Assembly: GCA_013336525.1 (NCBI GenBank)
Contig: JAAXTM010000007.1
Location: 102,274-146,327, forward strand
Length of the DNA stretch: 44,054 nucleotides
Reading direction: 5' to 3'
From: Geobacteraceae bacterium
Lineage (GTDB): Bacteria > Desulfobacterota > Desulfuromonadia > Geobacterales > Pseudopelobacteraceae
In this document: piece by piece, positions 9,867 to 17,578 of the stretch
Layout of the letters: each line of letters opens with the position of its first letter
How positions within the stretch are numbered: position 1 is the stretch's first letter
Translations under genes and position numbers: made by a program
The notes under the pieces: generated by a model
Told to the model about the DNA's origin: nothing
Databases searched by the model: none
The model's input: the letters and a program-made list of their open reading frames with translations, nothing else

Positions 9867-10421
9867 TTAATTTAGCGGCGTCGCTACAGTTACCATGGAC
9901 GGACGCAACAGACGATCTTTAAGCATGTACCCTTTCTGATACTCTTCAACGACCGTATTAGGCTCATACTGGTCGGTCGGAACCTGCGCCATGGCTTGGT
10001 GAAAGGCGGAATCAAACGGGGCGCCCACAGCTTCGATCGGAGTGACATTAAACTTTTTGAGTGTTGCAAGCAGCATGGTATGCGTCATACGAACACCCTC
10101 AACAACTGCTCCAAGCCCATCTTCTGATGCATGCGCAAGAGCTCGTTCCAGATTATCAATAATCGGCAGTATCTCCTCAAGGAGCGACTTATTGCCGTAG
10201 TTCAGCAACTCCTCCTTTTCACGCCCTACCCGTTTGCGATAGTTTTCAAGATCGGCCCGTTCCCTTAAAAAGCGGTCCCAGTTTTCACGGGCCTCCTTTT
10301 CTTTGGCTGCAAGTTGTTCCTCCAGTGACAGCTCAATATCAGGAGCAGCGGTGTCAGAAACATTTTCAGCATCTAATTCAGCTTCAGGCGGTGAAATATC
10401 TACAATATCTTTTGGTCCCAT
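9867..10421 (-). CDS. grpE: Nucleotide exchange factor GrpE
   Basis: GrpE releases ADP from DnaK. This 184-residue protein has an acidic unstructured N-terminus (~1-35) and a long helix/coiled coil (~36-85) containing [18 protein letters not shown], the conserved core. The C-terminal beta domain shows P-F-D-S-A-F-H-Q-A and [16 protein letters not shown] precedes the ATG. It sits 28 bp downstream of hrcA and upstream of dnaK. Confidence 0.97.
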   Translation of the reverse strand: MGPKDIVDISPPEAELDAENVSDTAAPDIELSLEEQLAAKEKEARENWDRFLRERADLENYRKRVGREKEELLNYGNKSLLEEILPIIDNLERALAHASEDGLGAVVEGVRMTHTMLLATLKKFNVTPIEAVGAPFDSAFHQAMAQVPTDQYEPNTVVEEYQKGYMLKDRLLRPSMVTVATPLN

Positions 10422-10449
10422 ATCAAATATCCTTTTGCTGGTTTATAAT

Positions 10450-11481
10450 TTAGTCTTCATTTAACAGTTTACTAACCATTCTGGCGGTATAATCCACAAT
10501 AGGTATCACGCTTGAATAACCCATGCGGGTCGGGCCGATCACCCCTAGCATACCAACCGTGTTACTGCTGGTGACAAAACGGGAGGTAATCAAGCTGATC
10601 CCGGCTGACTGGCTAAGCGAGGTCTCTGATCCGATATAAATCTGTACCCCCTCTGCCGCCATGCAGCGCGATAACAGCTGAACCAGCAGCCCCTTTTGTT
10701 CGAATGCCTGATATATTTCCTTCATCCTGCCGGCATCACTGAACTCAGGCTGGTCAAGAATACGGGCCTGCCCCTCAACAAAAATTTCGTCCCCATCAAC
10801 CCTCACCGCCTGCTCACTGATCTTCAAAGCACGGGAGAGAAGTTGATCATAACGCACCTTCTCTGATGTCATCTCCTCCAGAATCAGCTCACGAACCTGA
10901 GTGATCGTCAAGCCCTGCATCCTGTCATTCAGGTAGTTGCCCATCCTGACAAGCTCTTCGGACGCATAGTCATCATCCGTCTCAATAAGCCGGTTCTGAA
11001 GCGCCCCTTTGCTGGAGACGAGGATCGCCAGAATCTTGCGATGCCCAATGCGGATAAATTCTATATGGCGAAAGACATCCGCGGTAAAGCTGGGTGCAAC
11101 CACGATCCCCATGTAGTTTGAGAGCTGTGACAAGGTCCGGCTGGTCTCTTTTAAAATGCCGGACATGCCGATACCTGCCTGTCGGCAATGGCTTACAATC
11201 TGGCGCTTTTCATCACGGCTAACCTGACGCAGGGCGACTAGAGAATCGACATAAAAGCGGTAGGCTTTCTCAGTCGGAATTCGTCCCGCAGATGTATGCG
11301 GTGACGTTAAAAGCCCCATTTCTTCAAGATTAGCCATGACATTACGCACAGTAGCCGAAGAAAGCGTCATGGCATGACGGCGTGCAACAGCACTGCTGCC
11401 TACCGGTTCGGCGGTAGCAATGTAATCTTCAACAATCGCTTCCAGTATCTGTCTACTACGGGGTGAAAGTTCTATATCCAT
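10450..11481 (-). CDS. hrcA: Heat-inducible transcription repressor HrcA
   Basis: HrcA binds the CIRCE operator and represses chaperone operons. Its 343 residues open with a winged-helix domain (S-P-R-S-R-Q-I-L-E-A-I-V-E-D-Y, then S-S-A-T-V-R-N-V-M-A-N-L-E-E-M-G-L). The dimerisation/GAF-like region contains V-A-P-S-F and the C-terminal G-V-I-G-P-T-R-M-G-Y-S-S-V-I-P signature. The start at 11481 (M-D-I-E-L) is chosen over the longer frame to 11505 because the longer start lies inside the CIRCE operator; GGGGT stands 6 bases upstream. It is the first gene of its own operon, so it is autoregulated through the CIRCE element just upstream. Confidence 0.96.
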   Translation of the reverse strand: MDIELSPRSRQILEAIVEDYIATAEPVGSSAVARRHAMTLSSATVRNVMANLEEMGLLTSPHTSAGRIPTEKAYRFYVDSLVALRQVSRDEKRQIVSHCRQAGIGMSGILKETSRTLSQLSNYMGIVVAPSFTADVFRHIEFIRIGHRKILAILVSSKGALQNRLIETDDDYASEELVRMGNYLNDRMQGLTITQVRELILEEMTSEKVRYDQLLSRALKISEQAVRVDGDEIFVEGQARILDQPEFSDAGRMKEIYQAFEQKGLLVQLLSRCMAAEGVQIYIGSETSLSQSAGISLITSRFVTSSNTVGMLGVIGPTRMGYSSVIPIVDYTARMVSKLLNED

Positions 11482-11498
11482 GTCATGACCCCAAAAAA

Positions 11499-11525
11499 AT
11501 AGCACTCGTCAGATGTGAGTGCTAA
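11499..11525. promoter_or_regulatory. CIRCE operator (HrcA binding site)
   Basis: The sequence ATAGCACTC-N9-GAGTGCTAA matches the CIRCE consensus TTAGCACTC-N9-GAGTGCTAA at all but one position. It lies 18-44 bases upstream of the hrcA ATG and directly after the predicted promoter, so bound HrcA would sit on the transcription start region. Confidence 0.97.
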
Positions 11526-11532
11526 CAATCTC

Positions 11533-11561
11533 AAGGTAATAATTGACCCGGTTTTTGTCAA
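11533..11561 (-). promoter_or_regulatory. Predicted heat-shock promoter of hrcA operon
   Basis: On the minus strand TTGACA (11556-11561, preceded by C) is separated by exactly 17 bases from TACCTT (11533-11538). The expected start point falls at about 11526, adjacent to CIRCE. The same two hexamers with the same spacing precede hsp20-lon. CTTGAC resembles RpoH -35 elements of proteobacteria, but sigma-70 use is also possible. Confidence 0.6.
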
Positions 11562-11584
11562 GGAGATTTCAGGGGATTATTGAG

Positions 11585-12532
11585 TCAGACATGGTTACGC
11601 AGCATCAACTGCGATGGATGTGGCGAGAGGTACACCTGCCCTTTCAGATACTGTTGGTCGTATTTGCCTATATAATGCCGCAGCAGGGTCATCGGTACAA
11701 TCAGCGGCAACAGATGGTCATGGTACTGGCCGATGACGTCAAGAAGCTCCACTTTTTCGTCCGCTGAAAGCTGCTGTTTAAAATAACCCATAATGTGCTG
11801 CAGTACATTAGTGTTCTTCTTGACTGTGGCATGTAAAGTGAGCCCTTTCATGAAAAATTCCTCGTAGCGTTGCAGCAGTTCCGCCTGTTTCAAATCTGAA
11901 GCATGTGCTACCAGAACGCCCATTTCACGGTAAATTTGCGGACTGTGTGCCATCATCAGCAATTTGTGGGCAGTGTGAAACTCAACCAACTGGCCTATAG
12001 TGAGTTTTCCCATCAGAAAATTTTTCCAGCGGCGATAACTGAAAACCCGCTCAATGAAGTTCTCCCGTATATCCGGGTCATTCAGACGCCCTTCTTCCTC
12101 CATCGGCAGAAGGGGAAAGCGGTGAACCATCGCCGCTGCAAAAAGACCTACCCCATTTTTCACCGCTTGGCCATTGTTGTACACCTTTACCCGGAACAGT
12201 CCGGAACTGGGAGAATCCTTCTTGAAGATGAAGCCGCACAACTCTTCATTTTCCAACTCCCTGATCTTGGCAGCACAATAGCCTGACATCTGCTCGGTCT
12301 TGTCCAAGCGCGTTTGGCGGGTCATCAGGCGCGGGGCCAAATGATCACCTTCAAGCCGCATCGCCTCGCGAGGGATCGGCAGTCCGCAGCCTACTTCGGG
12401 GCAAACCGGTACGAAACTGAAATACTTTCCCAAGGTATCAGTGATGTAACGGTCGTGTTTGTGGCCGCCATCATAGCGGACATGCTCACCCAGCAGACAG
12501 GCACTGACGCCTATTTTAATTGGTAGCGTCAT
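11585..12532 (-). CDS. DUF523-DUF1722 fusion protein (YbgA-like)
   Basis: This 315-residue two-domain protein has an N-terminal DUF523 (about 1-150) with the conserved cysteines V-S-A-C-L-L-G and C-P-E-V-G-C-G-L, plus the F-K-K-D-S-P-S-S-G-L motif. The C-terminal DUF1722 (about 185-310) is YbgA-like. DUF523 relatives include the iron-sulfur enzyme TudS (thiouracil desulfidase), so a [4Fe-4S] cluster on the cysteines is plausible; the substrate here is unknown. ATG 12532 is chosen because it overlaps the upstream gene's stop as ATGA, implying coupled translation. The frame opens a little earlier (12553) inside the upstream gene. Confidence 0.82.
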   Translation of the reverse strand: MTLPIKIGVSACLLGEHVRYDGGHKHDRYITDTLGKYFSFVPVCPEVGCGLPIPREAMRLEGDHLAPRLMTRQTRLDKTEQMSGYCAAKIRELENEELCGFIFKKDSPSSGLFRVKVYNNGQAVKNGVGLFAAAMVHRFPLLPMEEEGRLNDPDIRENFIERVFSYRRWKNFLMGKLTIGQLVEFHTAHKLLMMAHSPQIYREMGVLVAHASDLKQAELLQRYEEFFMKGLTLHATVKKNTNVLQHIMGYFKQQLSADEKVELLDVIGQYHDHLLPLIVPMTLLRHYIGKYDQQYLKGQVYLSPHPSQLMLRNHV

Positions 12533-13245
12533 ACGTGTCCATGCCTGGCGCACACGAAGTCGGAGATCGTATGAGCAATCTCACCCGGTGTTACGCGGTC
12601 GTTATTGAAGAGCAGGTGATAAAGCAAGGGATCGTGATCATCCTGATCGAGAAAATCTCTGGTGAAATGATCTCGTAACTTTTGATGCCGGTGCATAAAT
12701 TTTTCTGCTTTCTCCGTCTCAATGTTTAAACGGCGGGCAAGCGTAGCGGTCTTGAAAGTCTCGGAACCGTATATTCTGAAGTGACTGGAATTTTCAATAT
12801 GCCGTGTGATAATGGCTCCCCCCAATTCCGAGATAATGACATTACCCTGTTCGGCCAGTGCAACAACATGGCGCGAAAGCAGCCTGAAGTAATCCTGATC
12901 GCTCTTCCAGCGCGGCGAGAATGTGGCCAGAACCTCATTAAGGATGCTGTTGTTCTCTCCAAGAGTCTGCAGAATCTCTTCCGAGATATTATGGTGCCGG
13001 GCAACCTCTTCCAGCACCGCCTTGTCGATCAGCACCCATTCATCCCCTGTTTTCTGCATCATAAGCTCACGTAACCGCTCCGCAACCGGATACCCTTCAC
13101 AGCCAAACTCACGTGAGATAGTGATACATGAACGCGGCTTAGGTTTTTTGTGCTGCCGCTCAGCCTTCTCCTTCTGCCTGCGATTGTACTCCTCTAAAGA
13201 ACCTATTCTTAAATCCACCGATGGTATTAACAGGTTTTCCGGCAT
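12529..13245 (-). CDS. Cytidylate-kinase-like family protein
   Basis: This 238-residue protein resembles the cytidylate_kin2 family. After a charged N-terminal segment (K/R/E-rich, ~15-38) comes I-T-I-S-R-E-F-G-C-E-G-Y-P-V-A-E-R-L, the family's modified phosphate-binding region, which lacks a classical G-K-S/T. L-I-D-K-A-V-L-E-E-V-A and a later V-I-I-S-E-L-G-G-A motif follow. Family members are annotated by homology, and real CMP kinase activity is doubtful. GAGGAGG precedes the ATG by 6 bases, one of the strongest ribosome sites here. It is coupled to the DUF523/DUF1722 gene by a 4-base overlap. Confidence 0.8.
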   Translation of the reverse strand: MPENLLIPSVDLRIGSLEEYNRRQKEKAERQHKKPKPRSCITISREFGCEGYPVAERLRELMMQKTGDEWVLIDKAVLEEVARHHNISEEILQTLGENNSILNEVLATFSPRWKSDQDYFRLLSRHVVALAEQGNVIISELGGAIITRHIENSSHFRIYGSETFKTATLARRLNIETEKAEKFMHRHQKLRDHFTRDFLDQDDHDPLLYHLLFNNDRVTPGEIAHTISDFVCARHGHV

Positions 13246-13299
13246 GGCAGCCTCCTCAAGATTTTATAACTACCAAACAAAAATTGTAACAAACCACAT

Positions 13300-13815
13300 T
13301 CAACGTCCAACAGGGTTCCGTGCTTTCCCCTCCCCCTTCGACTCTGGCACTAACACAAGGTCAAACTTTGCTCCCTTTTCCCCTTTTTTTGGATAGTGCT
13401 GGGTTATAAGACCTTCAAACCCCTTTGCATCAACCAGGATGTGAATGTGTGATGGTCGCGGACCGTAGGGGGGCGGGACATTTGTTTCCAAGCGATAGCG
13501 GCCGGATCGATCCGAAAATATTGTCGCCCGGTATACATCAGAATAGGAGCCTCCCGGCCCGGCCTGCCATACTTCAATCCGGACATTTCGCAGAGGAAGA
13601 CAGTCTTCCGCAGAACGAACCGTCCCTCTCAACAGATAACCCTTGCCGATGCTGTCCCGTACCGGTGCGTTAGGTCGATAAAACGGGCCGATTTCATCCC
13701 ATGGTGTTGGCACGCATGTCGCCCCTTGAGCAGGCTCTATACCTGTAAAGAGATGCAGCAGGCCCAATCCGGCCACAACTAAATTTATAAGGGGATGTTT
13801 TAGCGAATCTGCCAT
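13300..13815 (-). CDS. Secreted intradiol ring-cleavage dioxygenase-like protein
   Basis: The 171-residue protein has an N-terminal signal-like segment (~8-31, ending A-Q-G-A) and then a short intradiol dioxygenase fold. It has W-D-E-I-G-P-F-Y-R-P-N-A-P as in protocatechuate/catechol dioxygenases, a central V-R-I-E-V-W-Q-A strand, and R-P-S-H-I-H, which supplies two of the usual Fe(III) ligands. Tyrosines in G-G-S-Y and P-P-P-Y-G-P could supply the other two. It is shorter than the ~200-240 residues of PcaH or PcaG, with a shortened loop before the histidines. ATG 13815 has AAAGGA upstream. No aromatic degradation genes flank it, so the substrate is unknown. Confidence 0.8.
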   Translation of the reverse strand: MADSLKHPLINLVVAGLGLLHLFTGIEPAQGATCVPTPWDEIGPFYRPNAPVRDSIGKGYLLRGTVRSAEDCLPLRNVRIEVWQAGPGGSYSDVYRATIFSDRSGRYRLETNVPPPYGPRPSHIHILVDAKGFEGLITQHYPKKGEKGAKFDLVLVPESKGEGKARNPVGR

Positions 13816-13994
13816 AGTAGCATCTTCCTTTAACTCCGGATGGTGAATCACTTTGCAATTCAGACCAAATATGGCGTAATTGCACACCACCGCCAGCACT
13901 GGTTTATCATACACTGCCGGTGTTACAGAAGGGAACAACAGGCCATTGTGACGCTGCTGTGAATATTATCATGACATGTTCTTGGTAATACTTC

Positions 13995-14023
13995 ATGACA
14001 ATAATAATACAGTACTCTATATT
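13995..14023 (+). promoter_or_regulatory. Predicted sigma-70 promoter for DUF1499-SDR operon
   Basis: ATGACA (13995-14000) and TATATT (14018-14023) are separated by 17 bases and lie about 58 bases before the DUF1499 ATG. The surrounding 13816-14080 spacer is AT-rich and separates divergent genes. Confidence 0.5.
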
Positions 14024-14080
14024 TACAATTGCTGTCAGATGGTTTCAGCGTATAATTTTATTGGAATCAGGAATGAAGCT

Positions 14081-14536
14081 ATGAAAAAGATAGTTGGGAG
14101 ATTCATTGCCATGACCATCGGTTTGCTGGGGATTATGGGGTGTGCCGGAGAACGGCCGCAAAACCTGGGGGCAAGGGACGGCCTGCTGGCTGCCTGTCCC
14201 TCATCGCCAAACTGTGTATCCAGCCAGGCTGCTGACGATAGTCATCGCATTGCACCACTGGCTTTCAGCGGCGACCCGGACGCAGCCTTTGCCCTTTTAA
14301 AGCGGGTTCTCCAGCGACGGAGCGACACTACCATAGTCGAAGAGAAGCCTGGGTATCTGCGTGTGGAATTGCGAACGACCCTGTTTATCGATGATGGTGA
14401 GTTCCTGCTTGACCGAAAACTTGGTGCCATCCATGTCCGTTCAGCGTCGCGACTTGGCTATTCGGATCTTGGCAAAAACCGCAGCCGTGCGGAAGAGATC
14501 CGCAGCCAAATCCAGTCAGAGGAGACAAAACGATGA
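14081..14536 (+). CDS. DUF1499 lipoprotein
   Basis: The 151-residue protein starts with a lipoprotein signal (M-K-K-I-V-G-R, hydrophobic core, I-M-G-C with Cys 21). The DUF1499 domain follows, recognisable by C-P-S-S-P-N-C-V-S-S-Q and the late motif F-I-D-D-G-E-F-L-L-D...I-H-V-R-S-A-S-R-L-G-Y-S-D. The frame opens upstream at 13976, but ATG 14081 begins the signal peptide and has AGGA upstream. It overlaps the next gene by 4 bases (ATGA), so the lipoprotein and the SDR protein are translated together. DUF1499 proteins have no established function; similar proteins are found in photosynthetic and other proteobacteria. Confidence 0.85.
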   Translation: MKKIVGRFIAMTIGLLGIMGCAGERPQNLGARDGLLAACPSSPNCVSSQAADDSHRIAPLAFSGDPDAAFALLKRVLQRRSDTTIVEEKPGYLRVELRTTLFIDDGEFLLDRKLGAIHVRSASRLGYSDLGKNRSRAEEIRSQIQSEETKR

Positions 14537-15483
14537 ATATCAAAACAGTTCTGGTGACCGGAGCGAACGGTTTTATTGGACGATTGCTGACAAAGGCACT
14601 TCAAGCTGAAGATGTTCATGTGCGCTGCATGGTGCGGAAAGCGGTTACGTCATTAGACAGCTCCACCGAAACAGTACAGGGGGATCTGCTTGAACCGGCT
14701 ACGCTGCCAGCAGCGATGAAAGGAGTCGACACCGCTTATTACCTGGTGCATGCCATGGCAGGCGGTCGGGCCGGCTTTGAACGTCGTGACCGTGACGCGG
14801 CAGAGAACTTTGTTCGCGCTGCTGAAAAGGCCGGCGTCCGCCGGGTTATCTACCTGGGTGGACTGGGAGAAACCGGTGATGACCTTTCAGAACATTTGAA
14901 AAGCCGACTAGAAGTAGCAGACATCCTGCGTTCGGGGAAATTTGCCACCACCTTTCTGCGGGCAGCTATTATAATCGGTGCCGGTGGGGCCTCGTTCGAG
15001 ATGGTGAAAGCACTGGTCGAACGATTGCCGATCATGATCACCCCGCGCTGGGTTACTACTCTCTGCCAACCAATTGCAGTGGAGGATGTGATCAGTTATC
15101 TGGTTGGCTGCCTGAAAGATGAACGTACAGCCGGCGGGACGTTCGATATCGGCGGACCGGACGTGATCACTTACAAGGAGATGATGGAGCGCTTCGGACA
15201 AATCAGGGGACGTTCGCTCTACATCCTTCCTGTCCCGGTACTGACCCCCCGGCTGTCATCCTACTGGGTCGGTTTCATCACTCCGGTGGCCCCTTCAGTC
15301 TCGATGCCGCTGATTGAAGGGCTCAAAAATGAGGTGATATGCCGGGAACACACTATTCGCTCTATCATCCCGTTGCAGTTGACATCGTATGACGATGCTG
15401 TCCGTCGGTCGCTTGCAGCTGAAAGCATCATTTTCACAGGGAGTATAAATAAAGATTATGATTGCCGGTCCCCTGCAGCCTGA
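14533..15483 (+). CDS. NAD(P)-binding atypical SDR family protein
   Basis: The 316-residue protein begins with a Rossmann fold: V-L-V-T-G-A-N-G-F-I-G at residues 6-16 matches the atypical-SDR T-G-x-x-G-x-x-G motif. D-T-A-Y-Y-L-V-H and V-I-Y-L-G-G-L-G follow. It lacks a clear Y-x-x-x-K catalytic pair, as in NDUFA9/NmrA-like atypical SDRs that may bind nucleotide structurally. The C-terminal part carries a more hydrophobic stretch (I-L-P-V-P-V-L-T-P). It is coupled to the DUF1499 lipoprotein by a 4-base overlap and ends convergently 31 bp from the BioD-like gene. Substrate and role are unknown. Confidence 0.8.
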   Translation: MNIKTVLVTGANGFIGRLLTKALQAEDVHVRCMVRKAVTSLDSSTETVQGDLLEPATLPAAMKGVDTAYYLVHAMAGGRAGFERRDRDAAENFVRAAEKAGVRRVIYLGGLGETGDDLSEHLKSRLEVADILRSGKFATTFLRAAIIIGAGGASFEMVKALVERLPIMITPRWVTTLCQPIAVEDVISYLVGCLKDERTAGGTFDIGGPDVITYKEMMERFGQIRGRSLYILPVPVLTPRLSSYWVGFITPVAPSVSMPLIEGLKNEVICREHTIRSIIPLQLTSYDDAVRRSLAAESIIFTGSINKDYDCRSPAA

Positions 15484-15514
15484 GGAAGACTGCAACACCT
15501 GTAAAAAGAGAACC

Positions 15515-16606
15515 TTAAAGGATCTGCTCGATGGCGTTAAAATCAATCACCTGCTCAGCCTGGTCTGTTATGAGTGAAATTTTCTCCGTGTCCTCGGCTG
15601 ATATTTTGGAAACATGATCCGTCAGAGAGGTAAAAACCTCCGCAGTGCTCTGTTCGACACGGATATGAGGGATGCCGCTATCATCGATAATGCGTTGAGT
15701 AATGGCCGAAACCGGTGCATGACCGGGAATGACGAGCCCGGCAATTTGACGGTGGTACGAAGGAATATTGTAGAGCGATGAGAGTGTGACCAGCAGTTCG
15801 TCGCGCGAACTATTGGTAATAAGCAGTGAGGACTCTTTCAGATTGTCGACAACTTTCTGGGACGCAGCTGCCCCCAGCTGAACATTGTGAACGATGCGCT
15901 GACGTTTGCTCACGTCACCTTGCAGCGGATAGTCAAGAAGTTTAGCTATATTTTGCAACGTAGGATTGGCCAGTACCGGAGAATAATCAAAGGCACCACC
16001 AACCTTGATCCCTATCGGTCCGAAATATTTCCCCAGATATCCAAGCGAATCCTGCCGTTTTTCAGAAATCAGTTTATTCACCAGAATCATCCGGACATCA
16101 ACACCCTCCAACTGGTAAAGCGCCGTATTCAGCCGTACCGAATCTATGACATTGCCGATACCTCCCCCAGCTATCATCATAACCGGGGCATTCAGCATTT
16201 TGGCCATGTCGGCATTATTTAACCCGATGACCGAACCGACCCCGCCATGTCCAGCCCCTTCGATCAGCATTAGATCGCAGTGCGCTTCAAGCTCGGAGCA
16301 AGCAGTCGTAATTTTTTCCGTCGCCCATTCCCGATTCAGCTCACCATCCAGAAAACCACGCGTTGACCCTCTGCCGAGCACCAGCGGAGACATCAAGGCA
16401 ATATGCTCTTCCTGGCCGAAAACACGGGCCATCAGCACGGCATCCTTGTCGGCTACGACACCATTGAATTCCTGACATTTCGGCCCGAGCGGCTTGATAT
16501 AAGCGACTCTGCTGTAATGCTGAAGTGCAAGGTGCATCAGTGAGAGGCTTATGGTGGTTTTACCGCAATGTTGACCAGTTGCGGCTATAAATAGTTTTTT
16601 GCACAT
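15515..16606 (-). CDS. BioD-like P-loop/DRTGG domain protein
   Basis: This 363-residue protein has an N-terminal dethiobiotin-synthetase-like P-loop domain (A-A-T-G-Q-H-C-G-K-T-T at residues ~8-18, later I-E-G-A-G-H-G-G-V-G). A C-terminal DRTGG-type domain (from ~210) precedes a tail with I-A-G-L-V-I-P-G. The same pair of domains forms the N-terminal, non-catalytic half of long phosphotransacetylases (Pta), but the acetyltransferase domain is absent, so it is probably a stand-alone regulator or ATPase. Start 16606 begins the first beta strand; the frame continues upstream to 16678 without a ribosome site. It is transcribed divergently from the SOUL gene. Confidence 0.8.
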   Translation of the reverse strand: MCKKLFIAATGQHCGKTTISLSLMHLALQHYSRVAYIKPLGPKCQEFNGVVADKDAVLMARVFGQEEHIALMSPLVLGRGSTRGFLDGELNREWATEKITTACSELEAHCDLMLIEGAGHGGVGSVIGLNNADMAKMLNAPVMMIAGGGIGNVIDSVRLNTALYQLEGVDVRMILVNKLISEKRQDSLGYLGKYFGPIGIKVGGAFDYSPVLANPTLQNIAKLLDYPLQGDVSKRQRIVHNVQLGAAASQKVVDNLKESSLLITNSSRDELLVTLSSLYNIPSYHRQIAGLVIPGHAPVSAITQRIIDDSGIPHIRVEQSTAEVFTSLTDHVSKISAEDTEKISLITDQAEQVIDFNAIEQIL

Positions 16607-16908
16607 CGAATCCAGCCCCCGGATGTCAGGTAATATAGCCGAATTAAGTATAATGCTCTCTTGATCCGCAGCCAACACTGTATACCGACAATAAGGTATA
16701 CGGCATCTAGCTACTGAAAGTCCGAGCGGATCACAAAAAAATACCGCCAGTAAATTATTTGTGACAAAAGTTGTGTCATGAAAACAAAAAGTGAGATAAA
16801 TCTGCTACACTGCATGAAGTGATCGGCCTGAAGATTATGAGACACAGTTCTGAACGGGAATATCTTATATCAGGCCACTCGTTATAAAAACAACTCAAGG
16901 TGGTAACA
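16607..16908. promoter_or_regulatory. Divergent intergenic region with GTATACC inverted repeat
   Basis: This 302-bp spacer separates the BioD/DRTGG gene (-) from the SOUL gene (+). It contains a perfect inverted repeat, GTATACC at 16680-16686 and GGTATAC at 16695-16701 with an 8-base gap, of operator-like size. A degenerate direct repeat TTGTGAC...TTGTGTC lies near 16760-16780. No promoter could be assigned confidently and no open frame or RNA was seen. Confidence 0.45.
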
Positions 16909-17538
16909 ATGAAACGGATCATTCTGATAACAGCTGTAACGGCACTCATGATCATAGGAGCGATTAATGCCATGGCAACAGAAGAAGCCCCCTACAAGGT
17001 TTTAAAAACCGATGATATTTTCGAACTGCGTGAGTACACGCCTCAGGTGCTGGCTGAGGTCATTGTTGAAGGAGACCTGGAAGGAGCCGGGAATAAGGCT
17101 TTCAGACGGCTTTTCCGCTATATCTCCGGTGACAATAAATCACGCAACAAGATTGCGATGACAGCTCCGGTATCCCAGGAACAGAAGGGAGAGAAAATCT
17201 CCATGACCGCTCCTGTCAGCCAGCAACGTGTTCAGGAAAAGTGGGCCGTAAGTTTCATGATGCCGGCCTCCTACACTCTGGAAACCCTGCCGACCCCAGA
17301 TGATCCCGGCATCTCGCTACGACAGATTCCGGCTCGCAGGATAGCCGCGGTTAGGTACGCCGGCTTGTGGAGTGAAAAGAATTATATGCTCAATAAAGGA
17401 AAGCTGGAGGCCTGGATACGTGAACACCGCTTTATCGTTGCCGGTGAACCGGTCTGGGCCCGCTACAATGCTCCTTTCACTCCGTGGTTCATGCGGAGAA
17501 ACGAGATCCTGATTCCGGTAACTGCTGGTGTTAACTGA
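16909..17538 (+). CDS. SOUL heme-binding family protein, exported
   Basis: The 209-residue protein starts with a signal peptide or anchor (M-K-R-I-I-L-I-T-A, hydrophobic to ~22, A-M-A-T) and continues as a SOUL/HBP domain: Y-K-V-L-K-T-D-D-I-F-E-L-R-E-Y at ~30-44, then F-R-R-L-F-R-Y-I-S-G, twice K-I-x-M-T-A-P-V-S, and the late R-R-N-E-I-L-I-P. ATG 16909 is preceded by AAGGTGG; a GTG three codons earlier is unlikely. Bacterial SOUL proteins are thought to bind tetrapyrroles, but this one's ligand is unproven. It is 40 bp upstream of the ferredoxin-nitroreductase gene, perhaps in an operon. Confidence 0.88.
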   Translation: MKRIILITAVTALMIIGAINAMATEEAPYKVLKTDDIFELREYTPQVLAEVIVEGDLEGAGNKAFRRLFRYISGDNKSRNKIAMTAPVSQEQKGEKISMTAPVSQQRVQEKWAVSFMMPASYTLETLPTPDDPGISLRQIPARRIAAVRYAGLWSEKNYMLNKGKLEAWIREHRFIVAGEPVWARYNAPFTPWFMRRNEILIPVTAGVN

Positions 17539-17578
17539 AGCAGATGTAAATAAGCCCTCACTATCAGGAGAAAATCAT

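Noticed and set aside
13939..14080. Longer N-termini for the dioxygenase and DUF1499 genes
   Set aside because: The extensions lack ribosome sites and would push signal peptides inside the protein; internal ATGs with good sites are better.
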